Part shown: one piece after another, positions 51,850 to 63,190 of the stretch | Layout of the letters: each line of letters opens with the position of its first letter | Numbering within the stretch: position 1 is the stretch's first letter | Assembly: GCA_023362775.1 (NCBI GenBank) | Contig: JALMGJ010000020.1 | Coordinates: 6,699,501 to 6,763,500, forward strand | Reading direction: 5' to 3' | DNA: 64,000 bases | From: Charina bottae | Lineage: Eukaryota; Chordata; Lepidosauria; Squamata; Charinaidae | Notes under the pieces: generated by a model | Databases searched by the model: none | The model's input: the letters and a program-made list of their open reading frames with translations, nothing else | Told to the model about the DNA's origin: nothing | Made by a program: the position numbers and the translations under genes

Positions 51850-53200
51850 CTGACATTCATTGCAAATAATTCAAATTCTCAGTCAACAATACAGTATCAT
51901 TTGCATATGCTGTAAAAGTATTCATACATTCATGTCCCAAACCAACACACTTCTAACATTACACCACAAACATTCTTTCATATATATGTCTCATTCAGCC
52001 TTAACCATTATTTTCTCTGACTACATTTTCAGCTACTTCCCTTTTCTCTTTATACATATTATACAATTTCTTTTTCTCATTCTGTTTTTTGCAGCAGTCC
52101 TTCTCTGATATAGATTTTTTTCTGATTCACAGCTTCTTTCATTTCACCATGCCACCAAGCATTAGCTCCACATACTTGTGACACCTGGTTCAATTGTTTT
52201 TGCACTCCATTCCAGGTAGCTTCCACATCCTCTTTCCTTATTGTCTACTTTCCAGTCATTCTGTCAGGAGACAAATCTATCTTCTAATACTTTTATACAA
52301 ATGAATTAATGATATTGTTGTAACCACACAGACCATAGCATACAGTGCTCCCTGTAGTTATTTTCCTTTCACTTTTGTTTATTTCAGATTTTTCCTTTAC
52401 TTTCTTCTTCATTTCCCTCCAAAATCCATTCTCAATATTGCAATAAAATTGTCTTTCACACATTCCAAACCTCTCAGGACCTTTGAATTCTTCACTAATT
52501 CTCTTGGTCATTCATCACAAACGATTAAAACAATAATGCTTTTAGTTTTATATTCATTCTTTTTCTGCATGTACTAAAACATGTTTAAACCATATATTTG
52601 AAACTAAACAGATACTCATCAAATGGTCACCATTCTTATTCACTTGTGGGTCTTCAAATGGTCTGTACATTTTTTCTGAATACTGTCATCTTGTTCCTGC
52701 CCATCCATTCATGTCACCTAGCAGAATATTCCCCCCACACACACACCGGAACACATTCATTCACAATATTGCTCAGCTCCTTCTACTATCACAATTCATT
52801 GGAGCGTATTGTGCAAGTATCACCAACATATGGATTCCTACTTTCATATGCTCTCATAACAACTTAGATGACAGCAATTCATACTTCCTGACATAGATTT
52901 TAACACTTTCACCCCATAAATACACCTACATCTTCACTTCCTAGCATGTATTCATGAATGCCACTTCGTTCAGCTCTATTACACGTTCCCTTTTTTTCTT
53001 AGTTCCACTGATGCTCAACATATCTCATTTCATTTCATTATTTCATTTCATTTCATTTCATTTCATTAATGCTGTTTACAATTTACTCCTCTTATATTCC
53101 AAGTTTTAATCATCTATATGGCAGATGACTTATAGTGACAAATATATGGCTTTGTTATCATCAGTTAAGTCCATAGATATTGACCTCTGCTCTCAACATG
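51850..53200 (-). mobile_element. Degraded LINE fragment
   Basis: On the minus strand, short stretches resemble the endonuclease region of non-LTR retrotransposons (near 52600..52740 a piece reading VTWMGRNK, then RPTSE*EW). Stops are frequent. It contains an (ATTTC)n run at 53028..53068. The assignment is tentative and the clade is not decided. Confidence 0.4.
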
Positions 53201-53317
53201 GATTTGATCAATCAGCTTTTTAGTAAGTAATGCTTTAGTAATGCTTTTTAGTAAGATAGAAAAGGTACAAACTAGGTTACCAGGCTTTGTTGTGTCCGTG
53301 TCATATATAATATTGTG

Positions 53318-53514
53318 GAGTCCTTGGTGCTCTCTGAGCCTTGTTGTTTTCTTGCAGACGTTTCATTGCCAGACTAGGCAACATCTTCAGTGCGAAAAGG
53401 GAGTGGGACTTGCTCTCTGTTTATATACCATGGCTTGTCCTGCTTGTGTTGGTGGGGGTGTTGTTCTCTCCTTGGTAGTTTGATTGACTGAGTTAATAGT
53501 TCCTTGATTAGGGT
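53318..53514 (-). mobile_element. Short Penelope A pLTR insertion
   Basis: 197 bp matching the end of element A (gagtccttggtgctctctga, gacgtttcattgccagacta). Flanked by target duplication atattgtg (53310..53317 and 53515..53522). It is inserted in the orientation opposite to element A's right end. Confidence 0.8.
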
Positions 53515-53655
53515 ATATTGTGCTCCACAATACAGGTATACAAGTAAATTGCAAATACATGTAATAGCAATATGTTAAAATGTTTACCTATTTCTTAGTT
53601 AAAGTATAATAACTAGAAACTAGAAAGTATAATAGGATGTCACATACGTGCTTAA

Positions 53656-53876
53656 AAGCACCTTCAGATCACTTTTACTCCTGGGAACTGCCCCTTGCAG
53701 TTTTCTTGGCAAGGTTTCAGAAGTGGTTTACCATTGCCTCCTTCCTAGGGCTGAGAGAAAGTGGCTGGCCCAAGGTCACCCAGCTGGCTTTGTGCCTAAG
53801 GCAGGACTAGGACTCACGGTCTCCCAGTTTCTAGTCTGCTGCCTTAGCCACTACACCAAACTGGCTCTCTGCAGCC
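53656..53876 (-). repeat. tRNA-headed SINE (second family), copy 4
   Basis: Inverted copy: ttgcagttttcttggcaagg, gtggctggcccaaggtcacc, ending at the head accaaactggctctctgcag. Confidence 0.78.
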
Positions 53877-54232
53877 TGCCTCTACCTCAGCCCAATCGGG
53901 AGCAGGTCAGCTGCAATTGGAAGGCTGGGAAAGGGCTGCCTGCCTGCTGTCCCAAGCAAAAGACCCCCAAGATCTCCGCCTCAGCAACAACCTGAGAAAC
54001 CCTCGCTGCCGCAGTGAAGTTGAGGCGGTGAGCTTGTTCAGGGCTCCTCATGAGCCGCAAGCCCAGAGTTTTATGGTGCCTACATGTCCTACAATTATTT
54101 CAGGGTAATCTAATTTTGTGTGCACTCGACTTTTTACCACATTATTTGATGAGTAGTGTGCACCCATGCACACCTCAGAGAGTACATAGGTTACAACAAT
54201 GTCATATTATCTCTACTATTAAGGATGTTTTC

Positions 54233-54869
54233 TGTTAGAGTTATTCTATGCAGAATTCAAATGGATTTCTCCACTGTGATATTCTAGCTTGTAAAGACAG
54301 TAATTTTCCATACGCCTCTACGAATGTTCTCAAAACATTCCACCGATAAACACCAGGTGTGGCCTTGGTCATAGCCAAAACATTGTATTACATGAGGTAG
54401 TGATATCAGTCCAAAATACCTTATCTCATGAGAACGGTTTCCAGGAGGGAAGACAATGTGCAACACTGCCATCTCATGGCGATTTATAGTAAGTACAACT
54501 CTTAATGCATTGTTAGTTTGAAATGTCCTGACCCACATATAGCCAATCAGAATGCTGAAACAAGTGTATATCTCAGCTATGAACTATGGGTCTATGCTTC
54601 TTGGCTTCTTGACTTCTTGACTTCTGTCTGTCATGTTGCCATGTACTCTGTTCCTGAACTGTAACTATGCATGGCCTTTTGTACCTGGCCATGGTTTTCT
54701 TCACATCTGCTGATGGAACTCTGCTCATGTTTTGTTGTTTTTCCTTTTTGCAATAATGTAACTCATATCCATTATTGCCTTATGCTACAATAAATATTGT
54801 TAGCCCTACACGCTGCACTCTGTTTGGCTTACTCTGCGCCTGGACCCCATAAGCCAGCAACACCCCACA
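54233..54869 (+). repeat. copia 5' LTR
   Basis: 637 bp, TG...CA. Contains a polyadenylation signal aataaa at 54789..54794. Pairs with 60481..61117. Confidence 0.95.
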
Positions 54870-54883
54870 GGTTATGGGCCCAG
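54870..54883 (+). promoter_or_regulatory. Primer-binding site matching tRNA-iMet anticodon arm
   Basis: The 14 bases ggttatgggcccag directly follow the 5' LTR. They are the complement of the anticodon stem-loop of eukaryotic initiator tRNA-Met (CAT anticodon inside), not of its CCA end. Drosophila copia is known to be primed by a 5' half-tRNA of initiator Met paired at this same region. This element appears to use the same mechanism. Confidence 0.8.
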
Positions 54884-54973
54884 TCTGGTCTGCTGTTCGC
54901 TGCGCTGGATCTGGCTGTAACAAAGGGGTTTGTTTTTGAGGCTGCATTTTGGAGTAAACGTGTTTTTCTTTGA

Positions 54974-56631
54974 GTGGTCAGCATGGCTGCTGCAGGGCTA
55001 ACTAGTCTGCCTTTTGAGCATTTGAATGGCACAAACTATCGGACCTGGTGTGTGAAGATCAAGTCTTTCTTCCTAAAACAAGGTTTGTGGAAGTATGTGA
55101 GAGACGCACCTGCGGTTGGTCCCGTTACTGATGAAGTGCAGTTGTGTTTGGATCGTGCTTATGGCAATTTGATTCTGGGACTGGAATCATCGCAGCTACT
55201 GCATATCAGCAATCTAGACACTGCACATGCATGTTGGGAGGCTCTCAAAGCCCTTTATTCCAAGCAAACCTCTGCTGCCATTGTTGGTCTATCACATCAG
55301 CTTTACAGTTTGAAGCTGCAGCCCAGTGGAAACGTGATGACCCACCTCCATAAACTCAAGACTTTGTTTCTTGAACTTGAGGAGCGGGATGTTGTGGTCC
55401 TAGATACCCAGAGAGCTTGTATTATATTGTCAAGCTTGGACAATAGCTTTGACATGCTCATCGAGGCAACTCAGACGTTGAGGCCCCAAGACCTCACTGT
55501 GGATTATCTTACAAATCAGCTGCAAGAAATCCAGCAAGCTCGTGACCTGGAGAGGATGCAGGGTAAGCCATCTGTTGCTGTTCCTGAGGCTTCTAGACAG
55601 CGTTTTCCTGCTGGAACAAAAGCTGCCTGTGCTGTAAGGAGATGCTACCGGTGCAATTCGACCCAACATGTCTTGAAAGACTGTCCCCAGCCACCTCGCC
55701 CGGCTGGTAGTGCCAGTGGAAAGAGGTTCATGCGAAAGAAGGGGAAACCGCCTAGACAACGTACCCAAGTGTCTGCTCTGCTCACGGCTGTGAGTAAACG
55801 ATCTCCAGAGACTTGGCTCTTGGACTCGGCTTGTAGCCAAATCATTGTAAACAATGAACAGTTGTTGTTAACAAAATGCAAGCCTAAAATCCAACAGGTT
55901 GCTCTAGCTGATGGATCCATGGCTGATGTGTCCTTTCAGGGTGAAGTATACATTCCTTGTTTGGGGATAAGTGTGCAAAATGTGTTGTGTGTTCCTACAC
56001 TTGATTTTTCCCTCCTCAGTGTTCCAGCCCTGGTGAAATCTGGATATACTGTTGTGTTCAAGGGTACTGGATGTTCTATTGAAAAAGATGGAATTGAATG
56101 TGCTAGGGGGAGATTAGTGAATCAGTTGTATGAAATGCTTCCTAAACAGGGGATTGTGTCAGGAAATTGTGTTTCCAATGTTCCCCCACATAATAAATGC
56201 ATCCACTACTATCACAGAGTTCTGGGACATCCCGGGTGGGGAAGTTTGTCCCAGATGACCAAGGTGTATCCTGAGCTAGGATCTAAAAAGTGTGATGACT
56301 TTCTTGATTGTACTGTGTGCAAACAATCTAAGATCAAGGCTGCGCCTGTTGCTAGGAAAAGTGACAGAGTGTCAACTAGGTCTTTTCAGTTGGTTCATGG
56401 AGACCTAGCTGGCCCCAATGCTCCTAGTGAAGGAGGGGCACGTTTCATGTTTCTTCTGGTGGATGACCATACTTGGTTTACGTTTTGTTATTTGCTCAAA
56501 TCTAAAGCAGAGGCTTTTGCTCGCTTTAAGGAGTTTGTTGCAATGGTGGAGAGACACTATGGTTATCAAGTAGGTCAGTTTCAATCTGATCATGGTGGAG
56601 AGTTCCTAAGCCATGAGTTCCAGAATTGGCT
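54974..56631 (+). CDS. copia gag-protease-integrase, interrupted
   Basis: An open frame from ATG 54974 runs into the Penelope insertion at 56632. Residues about 1-200 are the copia-type gag (start LPFEHLNGTNYRTWCVKIKS). A CCHC zinc knuckle CYRCNSTQHVLKDC lies near residue 223. The protease motif near residue 283 reads WLLDSACS, where the family usually has DSG or DTG. The integrase HHCC zinc domain lies at about 405-455 (HRVLGHPG, CTVCKQSK), followed by the catalytic Asp residues in VHGDLAGP and QSDHGGEF. An alternative start a few codons later (MAAAG) is possible. Codons 1-553 are uninterrupted. Confidence 0.92.
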
Positions 56632-58094
56632 GTTGTGGGTCTTCCGGGCTGTGTGGCCGTGTTCTGGAAGTTGTGGTTCCTAACGTTTCGCCAGCATCTG
56701 TGGCCAGCATCTTCAGAGGGCAGGAGCACAGATAGAAGCAAAATCTCTGTGCCCAGGTAGAGTGGCAATGTTCTATTTATAGAGCTAAATTATAGGAGAT
56801 TAGGTGGGGTTTTTTGTTGTGTTGAAATGTTAACGAGTGGCTGATGAGCGTGATTAGCATGTTCATTGTGAGAAGTATTCCCATGTCCTGGTGGTTGGAC
56901 TGAGTTCGTTGACCTTTTGCAGGCTGTGTTTTTCAGGACTGGTAGCCAGGTTTTGCTAATTTTTAAACTTTCTTCTTTTTTATTGTAACTGTGCTGGTGT
57001 TTGTGAATTTCAATGGCTTCTCTGTATAATCTGGTGTAGTGGCTTTTGGTGTTGTCCAGTATTTCTGTGTTTTCAAATAGGATTTTGTGTCCCGTTTGCT
57101 TGAGAGCATGTTCAGCTACTGAAGATTTTTCCGGTTGCTGTAGTCTGCAGTGTCTTTCGTGTTCTTTTATCCTGGTGTGAATGCTTCGTTTTGTGGTTCC
57201 GATGTATACTTGTCCACAGCTGCATGGTATGCGGTATACTCCTGCAGCGGTGCGGGGGTCCCTTTTGTCTTTTGCTGATTTTAGCATTTGTTGTATTTTT
57301 CTGGTGGGTCTGAAGACTGTTTGAAAGTTGTGTTTTTCCATCAGTTTTCCCATGCGGTCAGTGACTCCTTTGATGTAGGGCAGGAATACTTTGTTTGTGG
57401 GGGGCTGTTTTTCTTCAGTTGGATGTTGTTTTCTTGGTTTGATGGCTCTTTTTATTTCATTCTTGGAATAGCCATTTGCCTGTAGGACCCAATTCAGATG
57501 GTTAAGTTCATTGTTGAGAAATTGGGTTTCACAGTTTCGATTAGCACGATCCACCAAGGTTTTGATCATGCCTCTCTTTTGTCGTGGGTGGTGATTGGAA
57601 TTTTTGTGTAGATATCGGTCCGTATGGGTGGGTTTTCTGTATACTTTGTGTCCTAGTTTGAGGTCCGGATTGCGTATGACCAGCGTATCTAAAAATGGAA
57701 GTTTGCCATCAGTTTCTTTTTCTATAGTGAATTGTATATTGGGGTGGATGCCATTTAGGTGGTCCAGAAAAAGGTCAACGAACTCAGCCCAACCACCAGG
57801 ACATGGGAATACTTCTCACAATGAACATGCTAATCACGCTCATCAGCCACTCGTTAACATTTCAACACAACAAAAAACCCCACCTAATCTCCTATAATTT
57901 AGCTCTATAAATAGAACATTGCCACTCTACCTGGGCACAGAGATTTTGCTTCTATCTGTGCTCCTGCCCTCTGAAGATGCTGGCCACAGATGCTGGCGAA
58001 ACGTTAGGAACCACAACTTCCAGAACACGGCCAAACAGCCCGGAAGACCCACAACAGCCATTGAACTCCAGCCGTGAAAGCCTTCGACAATACA
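56632..58094 (-). mobile_element. Penelope-like element B, nested in copia integrase, internally inverted
   Basis: 1463 bp with an exact 14-base target duplication of copia sequence, ttccagaattggct (56618..56631 and 58095..58108). The right part (about 57772..58094) is the + strand 3' end (...cgaaacgttaggaaccacaa..., ending gaaagccttcgacaataca). The left part is inverted. On minus, from 57770 to 56790, an open frame of about 326 codons codes the end of a Penelope reverse transcriptase (LPFLDTLVIR, VYRKPTHTDRYLHKN) and a GIY-YIG endonuclease (GVYRIPCSCGQVYIGTTKRS). The C-terminal coding end and 3' region occur twice, in opposite orientation. The catalytic RT core is absent. Confidence 0.9.
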
Positions 58095-58841
58095 TTCCAG
58101 AATTGGCTTTGTAGGAAAGGAATCTCCCATAGACTTGCCAATGTTGGTGTTCCAGCTGAGAATGGAATAGCAGAAAGGAAGATTGGTGTTGTTAATACCA
58201 TTAAAAATAGCCTGATGTTAGATGCCCAGGTGCCAGCCCGTTTTTGGGGTGAGGCTACCATGACTGCAGCGTATCTAACCAACAGGGTGTGGAATTCAGC
58301 TGTAGATGAAGTTCCTTATTTCCTTTTGTTTGGCAAGCGCCCTTCGCTGAAGCACCTGCGTGTTTTTGGAACATTTGCATATGTTCACATCCCTAAGTCT
58401 CAGCGAAGGAAGAACCAGCCAAAAGCACAGCGCTTAAGGTTTGTTGGTTATTCATCAAGATCTAAGGGTTACCGTTTTTCTGCAGGCTATGGTCAAGTGG
58501 TAGTCTCCAGAAGTGCTAACTTTGAGCACCCTACTGGTTGGGATAGGTTGAATGCTAGTTCAGAGGTGTTGTTGCAATCTAGTGTACAGCCTACTGTCCA
58601 TGCTCCTGTGGCTGGACAACAACCAGTCCAGCTACCTTCTGTTTCCCAGTCTCCTAGTGTGGTGAGAAGGTCCCCTCAGGTGAAGGAAGAAGAAATTTCA
58701 CCTGAGCAGGTTCAGGACCTGAAGGGGGAATCTGGTAGTGAAAAGACAGAGGACAGTGATGAGGAAGAGGCAGTGGTCATTCCTCGTAGGTCTGCACGTT
58801 CCACAAAGGGTGTGAAGCCTGACAGGTTTGTAATTCATTAA
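58095..58841 (+). pseudogene. copia integrase C-terminal part
   Basis: Continues the integrase after the Penelope insertion. It contains the third catalytic residue region (VPAENGIAERK), then FWGEATMTAAYLTNR, LKHLRVFGTFAYVHIP and LRFVGYSSRSKGYRF, the copia integrase C-terminal signatures, followed by an acidic, Ser/Pro-rich linker before RT. It ends at a TAA (58839..58841) in the same frame as the RT region that follows. Confidence 0.9.
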
Positions 58842-60376
58842 GTGAGAGTGTGTCAAATTACCTGTGAACCTCAGTCTTTCCAGGAGGTGTTGCTCCTGCC
58901 TGTGGAAGAGCAGGAGAAATGGAACACTGCGATGGATAAGGAGTTTGAGGCATTAGTGAGTCAAAAGGTGTTTGAAGTCACTGACTTGCCCTCATCCCAG
59001 AAAGCTATAGGTTCCAGATGGGTATTCAGGAAGAAGCTTCTTCCTGATAACACAGTGCAGTACAAAGCCAGGCTTGTTGCTCAGGGATTTTCACAAGATA
59101 AGTTTTTGAACTATGATCTCACATATGCACCCACAGCTAGACCAGAGTCTTTACGTATGGTACTTTCTCTGGCTGCACAGCGTGAACTGGTTGTCCATCA
59201 TTTTGATGTTGACACAGCATATTTGAATGCAGAGCTCCCTGAGACAGTGTACATGAAGCAGGCTCCTGGCTATGCTTGTGACAATTCCCAGAAAGTGTAC
59301 AGACTACGCAAGGCGCTTTATGGGTTAAAGCAGGCCAGTCGTTGTTGGCATCAGTGCTTAGATTCAGCTTTAACGGAACTAGGGTTTAAAAAGTCAGTTG
59401 CTGATCCTTGTGTGTACATCAGAGGTTCTGGAAGTAGTTATACAGTGCTGCTAACCTATGTGGATGATTTTTGCCTAGCAACTGGTTCTTTGCACCTTGT
59501 ACAAGAGTTTGCCAAACAGCTAAGACAGTACTTTCAGTTGAAAGACTTAGGCGAACTGAAATATTATTTGGGTGTTGAAGTTACTAGATCTCAGAGTGGT
59601 GAGTTTTATCTGAGTCAGAAGAGAAAAATTGTTCAATTGTTAAGTCAGCTTGAGATGTCAAATGCAAAACCTACCAGAATGCCTATGACTCTTGATTTCC
59701 TAAAGGGTGACACGTGTGAGGAACCTTGTCCTCAACCTGAGTTATATCACTCTGCTGTAGGAAGCTTGCTACACTTAACACAGTGGACACGTCCTGACTT
59801 GGCTTACTCAGTTGGAGTGCTAAGTTGTAAAATTGCCAAACCGTCTATGCGAGATTGGCAAGGGTTAAAAAGAGTTCTGCATTATCTCAAAGGCACAGCA
59901 GATCTCTGTCTTAAAGTGTCCACTACTAAGTCTGAAATGCCTGTGATTTATGTTGATAGCTCCTTTGCAGAAGAGGGAGATAGGAAATCTGTGAGTGGAT
60001 TTCTCTGCCTGTTTGCCAACACAGCCATTGCTTGGCGGGCAAGGAAGCAGATCGCGGTCGCAGTTTCAACCAGCGAAGCAGAATATAGTGCCCTCAGTGA
60101 GGCAGTAAATGAACTACATTGGTGTAAACAATTATTCCAAGATCTGACTGTAAACTTTAACTTACCTATGAAGACTCACAATCATGTATTGCACTTGCTC
60201 TATCTGAAAATGTGAGAGGCCGCACAAAGTATGTTGATGTGAAGTTTAAAAATGTAAGACATGCAATACAGGAAAGGTTTATCCAATTGGAATATTGTCC
60301 TTCTGAACTGAATGTGGCAGATGTGTTCACGAAAGCATTGCCGTTTGAAAAACATGCAACCATGGTTACAAAATAG
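58842..60376 (+). pseudogene. copia reverse transcriptase-RNase H, frameshifted
   Basis: RVT_2-type RT: AMDKEFEALVSQKVFEV, KAIGSRWVFRKK, YKARLVAQGFSQ, HHFDVDTAYLNAELPE, LYGLKQASRCWH and the catalytic YVDDFCLATGS. RNase H follows (VIYVDSSFAE, SEAEYSALSEAVNE). The frame shifts by one base near 60165; the last RNase H motifs (TKYVDVKF, LNVADVFTKALP) continue in another frame to a TAG at about 60374. There is no ATG start: the stop upstream at 58839 separates it from the integrase, with which it would normally be one polyprotein. Confidence 0.92.
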
Positions 60377-60472
60377 GGACTGGAGCAAATGTGTTTGGAA
60401 TAAAATCATTTGTGTCTCTGTGTTCTTACAAAATGACAGTTTTCACTCCCCAAAGTGTTCCGAAATCCGTTT

Positions 60473-60480
60473 GGAAGGGG
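60473..60480 (+). promoter_or_regulatory. Polypurine tract before 3' LTR
   Basis: ggaagggg directly abuts the 3' LTR start, the usual plus-strand primer position. Confidence 0.75.
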
Positions 60481-61117
60481 TGTTAGAGTTATTCTATGCA
60501 GAATTCAGATGGATTTCTCCACTGTGATATTCTAGCTTGTAAAGACAGTAATTTTCCATATGCCTCTACGAATGTTCTCAAAACATTCCACCGATAAACA
60601 CCAGGTGTGGCCTTGGTCATAGCCAAAACATTGTATTACGTGAGGTAGTGATATCAGTCCAAAATACCTTATCTCATGAGAACGGTTTCCAGGAGGGAAG
60701 ACAATGTGCAACACTGCCATCTCATGGCGATTTATAGTAAGTACAACTCTTAATGCATTGTTAGTTTGAAATGTCCTGACCCACATATAGCCAATCAGAA
60801 TGCTGAAACAAGTGTATATCTCAGCTATGAACTATGGGTCTATGCTTCTTGGCTTCTTGACTTCTTGACTTCTGTCTGTCATGTTGCCATGTACTCTGTT
60901 CCTGAACTGTAACTATGCATGGCCTTTTGTACCTGGCCATGGTTTTCTTCACATCTGCTGATGGAACTCTGCTCATGCTTTGTTGTTTTTCCTTTTTGCA
61001 ATAATGTAACTCATATCCATTATTGCCTTATGCTACAATAAATATTGTTAGCCCTACACGCTGCACTCTGTTTGGCTTACTCTGCGCCTGGACCCCATAA
61101 GCCAGCAATATCCCACA
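60481..61117 (+). repeat. copia 3' LTR
   Basis: 637 bp. Differs from the 5' LTR at six positions by eye, five of them transitions that affect single sites and two of which lie next to the end (caatatccc for caacacccc). Polyadenylation signal aataaa at 61037..61042. Confidence 0.95.
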
Positions 61118-61759
61118 TTTTCATGTGTTCTTGTAAAGATATCGGATTCCTTATCTCAAATAAAAATTAGCATGAATAGATGGGTAAACATTCAACTGAT
61201 TGCAGGAAAAAATAAATTTTGTAAACATTTATATTACTTCAAGATTGATATATTTACTTAGCAGTGTTCCTAGGTGAATACCTTTAAGTCTCACTCGCTG
61301 GATCGTCACCTTGTTGTGGTGAGTGGGCTTGTGTGTTCCCAATGAACCCTGTGAGCGAAGCCGTCGGGAGTCATGTACTCCTGGTAGGGTCACCCATGGC
61401 AGTAAGGTCCAGGGGGAGGAACCAGACAAAGAACAATCCAAGAAAGTCCTCAACGGCAGAACAGGCAGAAGATAACAAGGTGTATTGTTACAACGGCTGC
61501 GAAGGCGGATGAAGGCTGCAGCAGACAAAAGGTCACCAATCGTCATGGTATCCATGCCATTGGATTAGAGCCTTTTTCTGTGAAGGTTGTGTGCTGATCG
61601 TTGTGCACCGATTTCCACACATAAAACAAATTAACGCACAGGCATCTTCCAACCACACCAAACCCAAAACAACCAAAAGTCCCATGGCGATTGACGAATG
61701 GCAACGGGGGCAGGACTGTGAAATCCGGAAGCTCCTAGTCATGGACCAGCACATGGGCG

Positions 61760-63190
61760 GTGGATACGGATTCAGTCGCCCTGACTCAAGGATCGAGGCA
61801 GTTGAGTAGTTCGGCAGCTGTATCCACGACTGAGCAGCCCTATTTAGGATCCACTCTGCTCACCCCATATGGGGAGGGGGCTAGAAAAGGTGCCCTAAAC
61901 ATAGTCTGCCTCATTTTCTCCCTGACTGGATTACCGCGACCAGTGGGGTCACCATCTAGCGGTCGTAAAAAACACATGAATTTTGGAACATGGAATTTAC
62001 GGACACTGCAAGACAATATGGATAGTGAACGACCTGAACGTAGGACTGCCATTATTGCAAGGGAGCTGAGACGTTTTAATATTGATATAGCAGCACTCCA
62101 AGAAACTCGAAGAGCAGGAGAAGGACAGTTGAAGGAAGAAAAAGGAGGTTATACCTTCTTTTGGAAAGGACTGCCTGAACAAGAACGACGAATACATGGG
62201 GTAGGCTTTGCTATCAAAAACGACCTTGTGAAGCTCTTGTCAGAAGTTCCCACTGGGATTAACGAACGACTCTCAACTCTCCGAATAAAACTCGCAAAAA
62301 ACCAACAGGCAACTATCCTAAGTGCTTACGCACCAACACTAGATGCAGATGAGGATATCAAGGAAAAATTTTATACCCAGCTGGACACCATCTTATCAGA
62401 GATACCAAAGGAGGATAAAATTATCCTCCTGGGCGATTTCAATGCAAGAGTTGGGCGTGACTTTGATTTGTGGCCAGGGATCATTGGGAAAGAAGGAGTT
62501 GACAACAGCAACATGAATGGAATCTTACTTCTGACTAAATGTGCAGAGCATAACATTGTCATTACTAACACACTCTTTTGCCAGAAAAATAAATTTAAAA
62601 CATCATGGAAGCACCCACGGTCGAAGCACTGGCATCTTTTAGATTATGTAATTGTCCGTGCTAGAGATCGCCGTGATGTACTTCTCACCAGAGCCATGAC
62701 GAGCGCCGATGACTGCTGGACAGACCATCGATTAATTCGATCCACGATGGCCATAAAGATTGTCCCTCATCGTAGGCTCCAAGGAAGAAAACCAAGGCGT
62801 ACAATGAATACACTGGCCCTTCAAGATTCTATTAAACGAGCTTGCTTTCAATCAACTCTCAAGGAACATCTGCCTATGGAACTTCCTGAAAATGTTGAGG
62901 AACACTGGACTAAATTGAAGACTTCTATTATTTCAGCCTGTGAACAAACTATCGGATACCAGACTAAGAGACATCAGGACTGGTTTGATGAGAACGATAG
63001 TGAGATTGAACATATTATTGACAAGAAAAGGAAAGCCTTCCAGATATGGCAAAAAGATATTAACTGTGCCGTTAAGAAAAAAATCTACGCCAGTGCAAAG
63101 GCAGAAGTCCAAAGAAGAACTAGAGAACTTAAGAACATATGTTGTATTAAAAAAAGCCCAAGAAACCCAACATTTTGCAGATGCTCATGA
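61760..63190 (+). pseudogene. LINE endonuclease and pre-RT region
   Basis: 476 codons open from an ATG at 61760, although the conserved protein starts about 73 codons in, at MNFGTWNLRTLQ. AP-endonuclease motifs in order: GTWNLRTL, IDIAALQETRR, GVGFAIKNDL, ATILSAYAPT, IILLGDFNARVGRD, HWHLLDYVIVRARD and CWTDHRLIRS. It ends in a stop after a one-base frameshift near 63131..63140. Confidence 0.88.

Larger units (their letters stand above)
54233..61117 (+). mobile_element. Ty1/copia LTR retrotransposon, with nested Penelope insertion
   Basis: 6885 bp including a 1.46-kb foreign insertion. Two 637-bp LTRs (54233..54869, 60481..61117) start tgttagag and end cccaca. Exact 5-base target duplication ttttc (54228..54232 and 61118..61122). 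The domain order gag, protease, integrase, reverse transcriptase, RNase H is the copia order (integrase before RT). LTR divergence counted by eye is 6 of 637 positions, so insertion is recent. Damage: a Penelope element in the integrase, one in-frame stop before RT, and a frameshift in RNase H. It lies antisense to UNC80. Confidence 0.95.

Noticed and set aside
61760..63190. Host craniofacial-development-like or endonuclease gene
   Set aside because: Such names in databases often come from LINE proteins; here the endonuclease is followed by RT motifs and preceded by a LINE leader.
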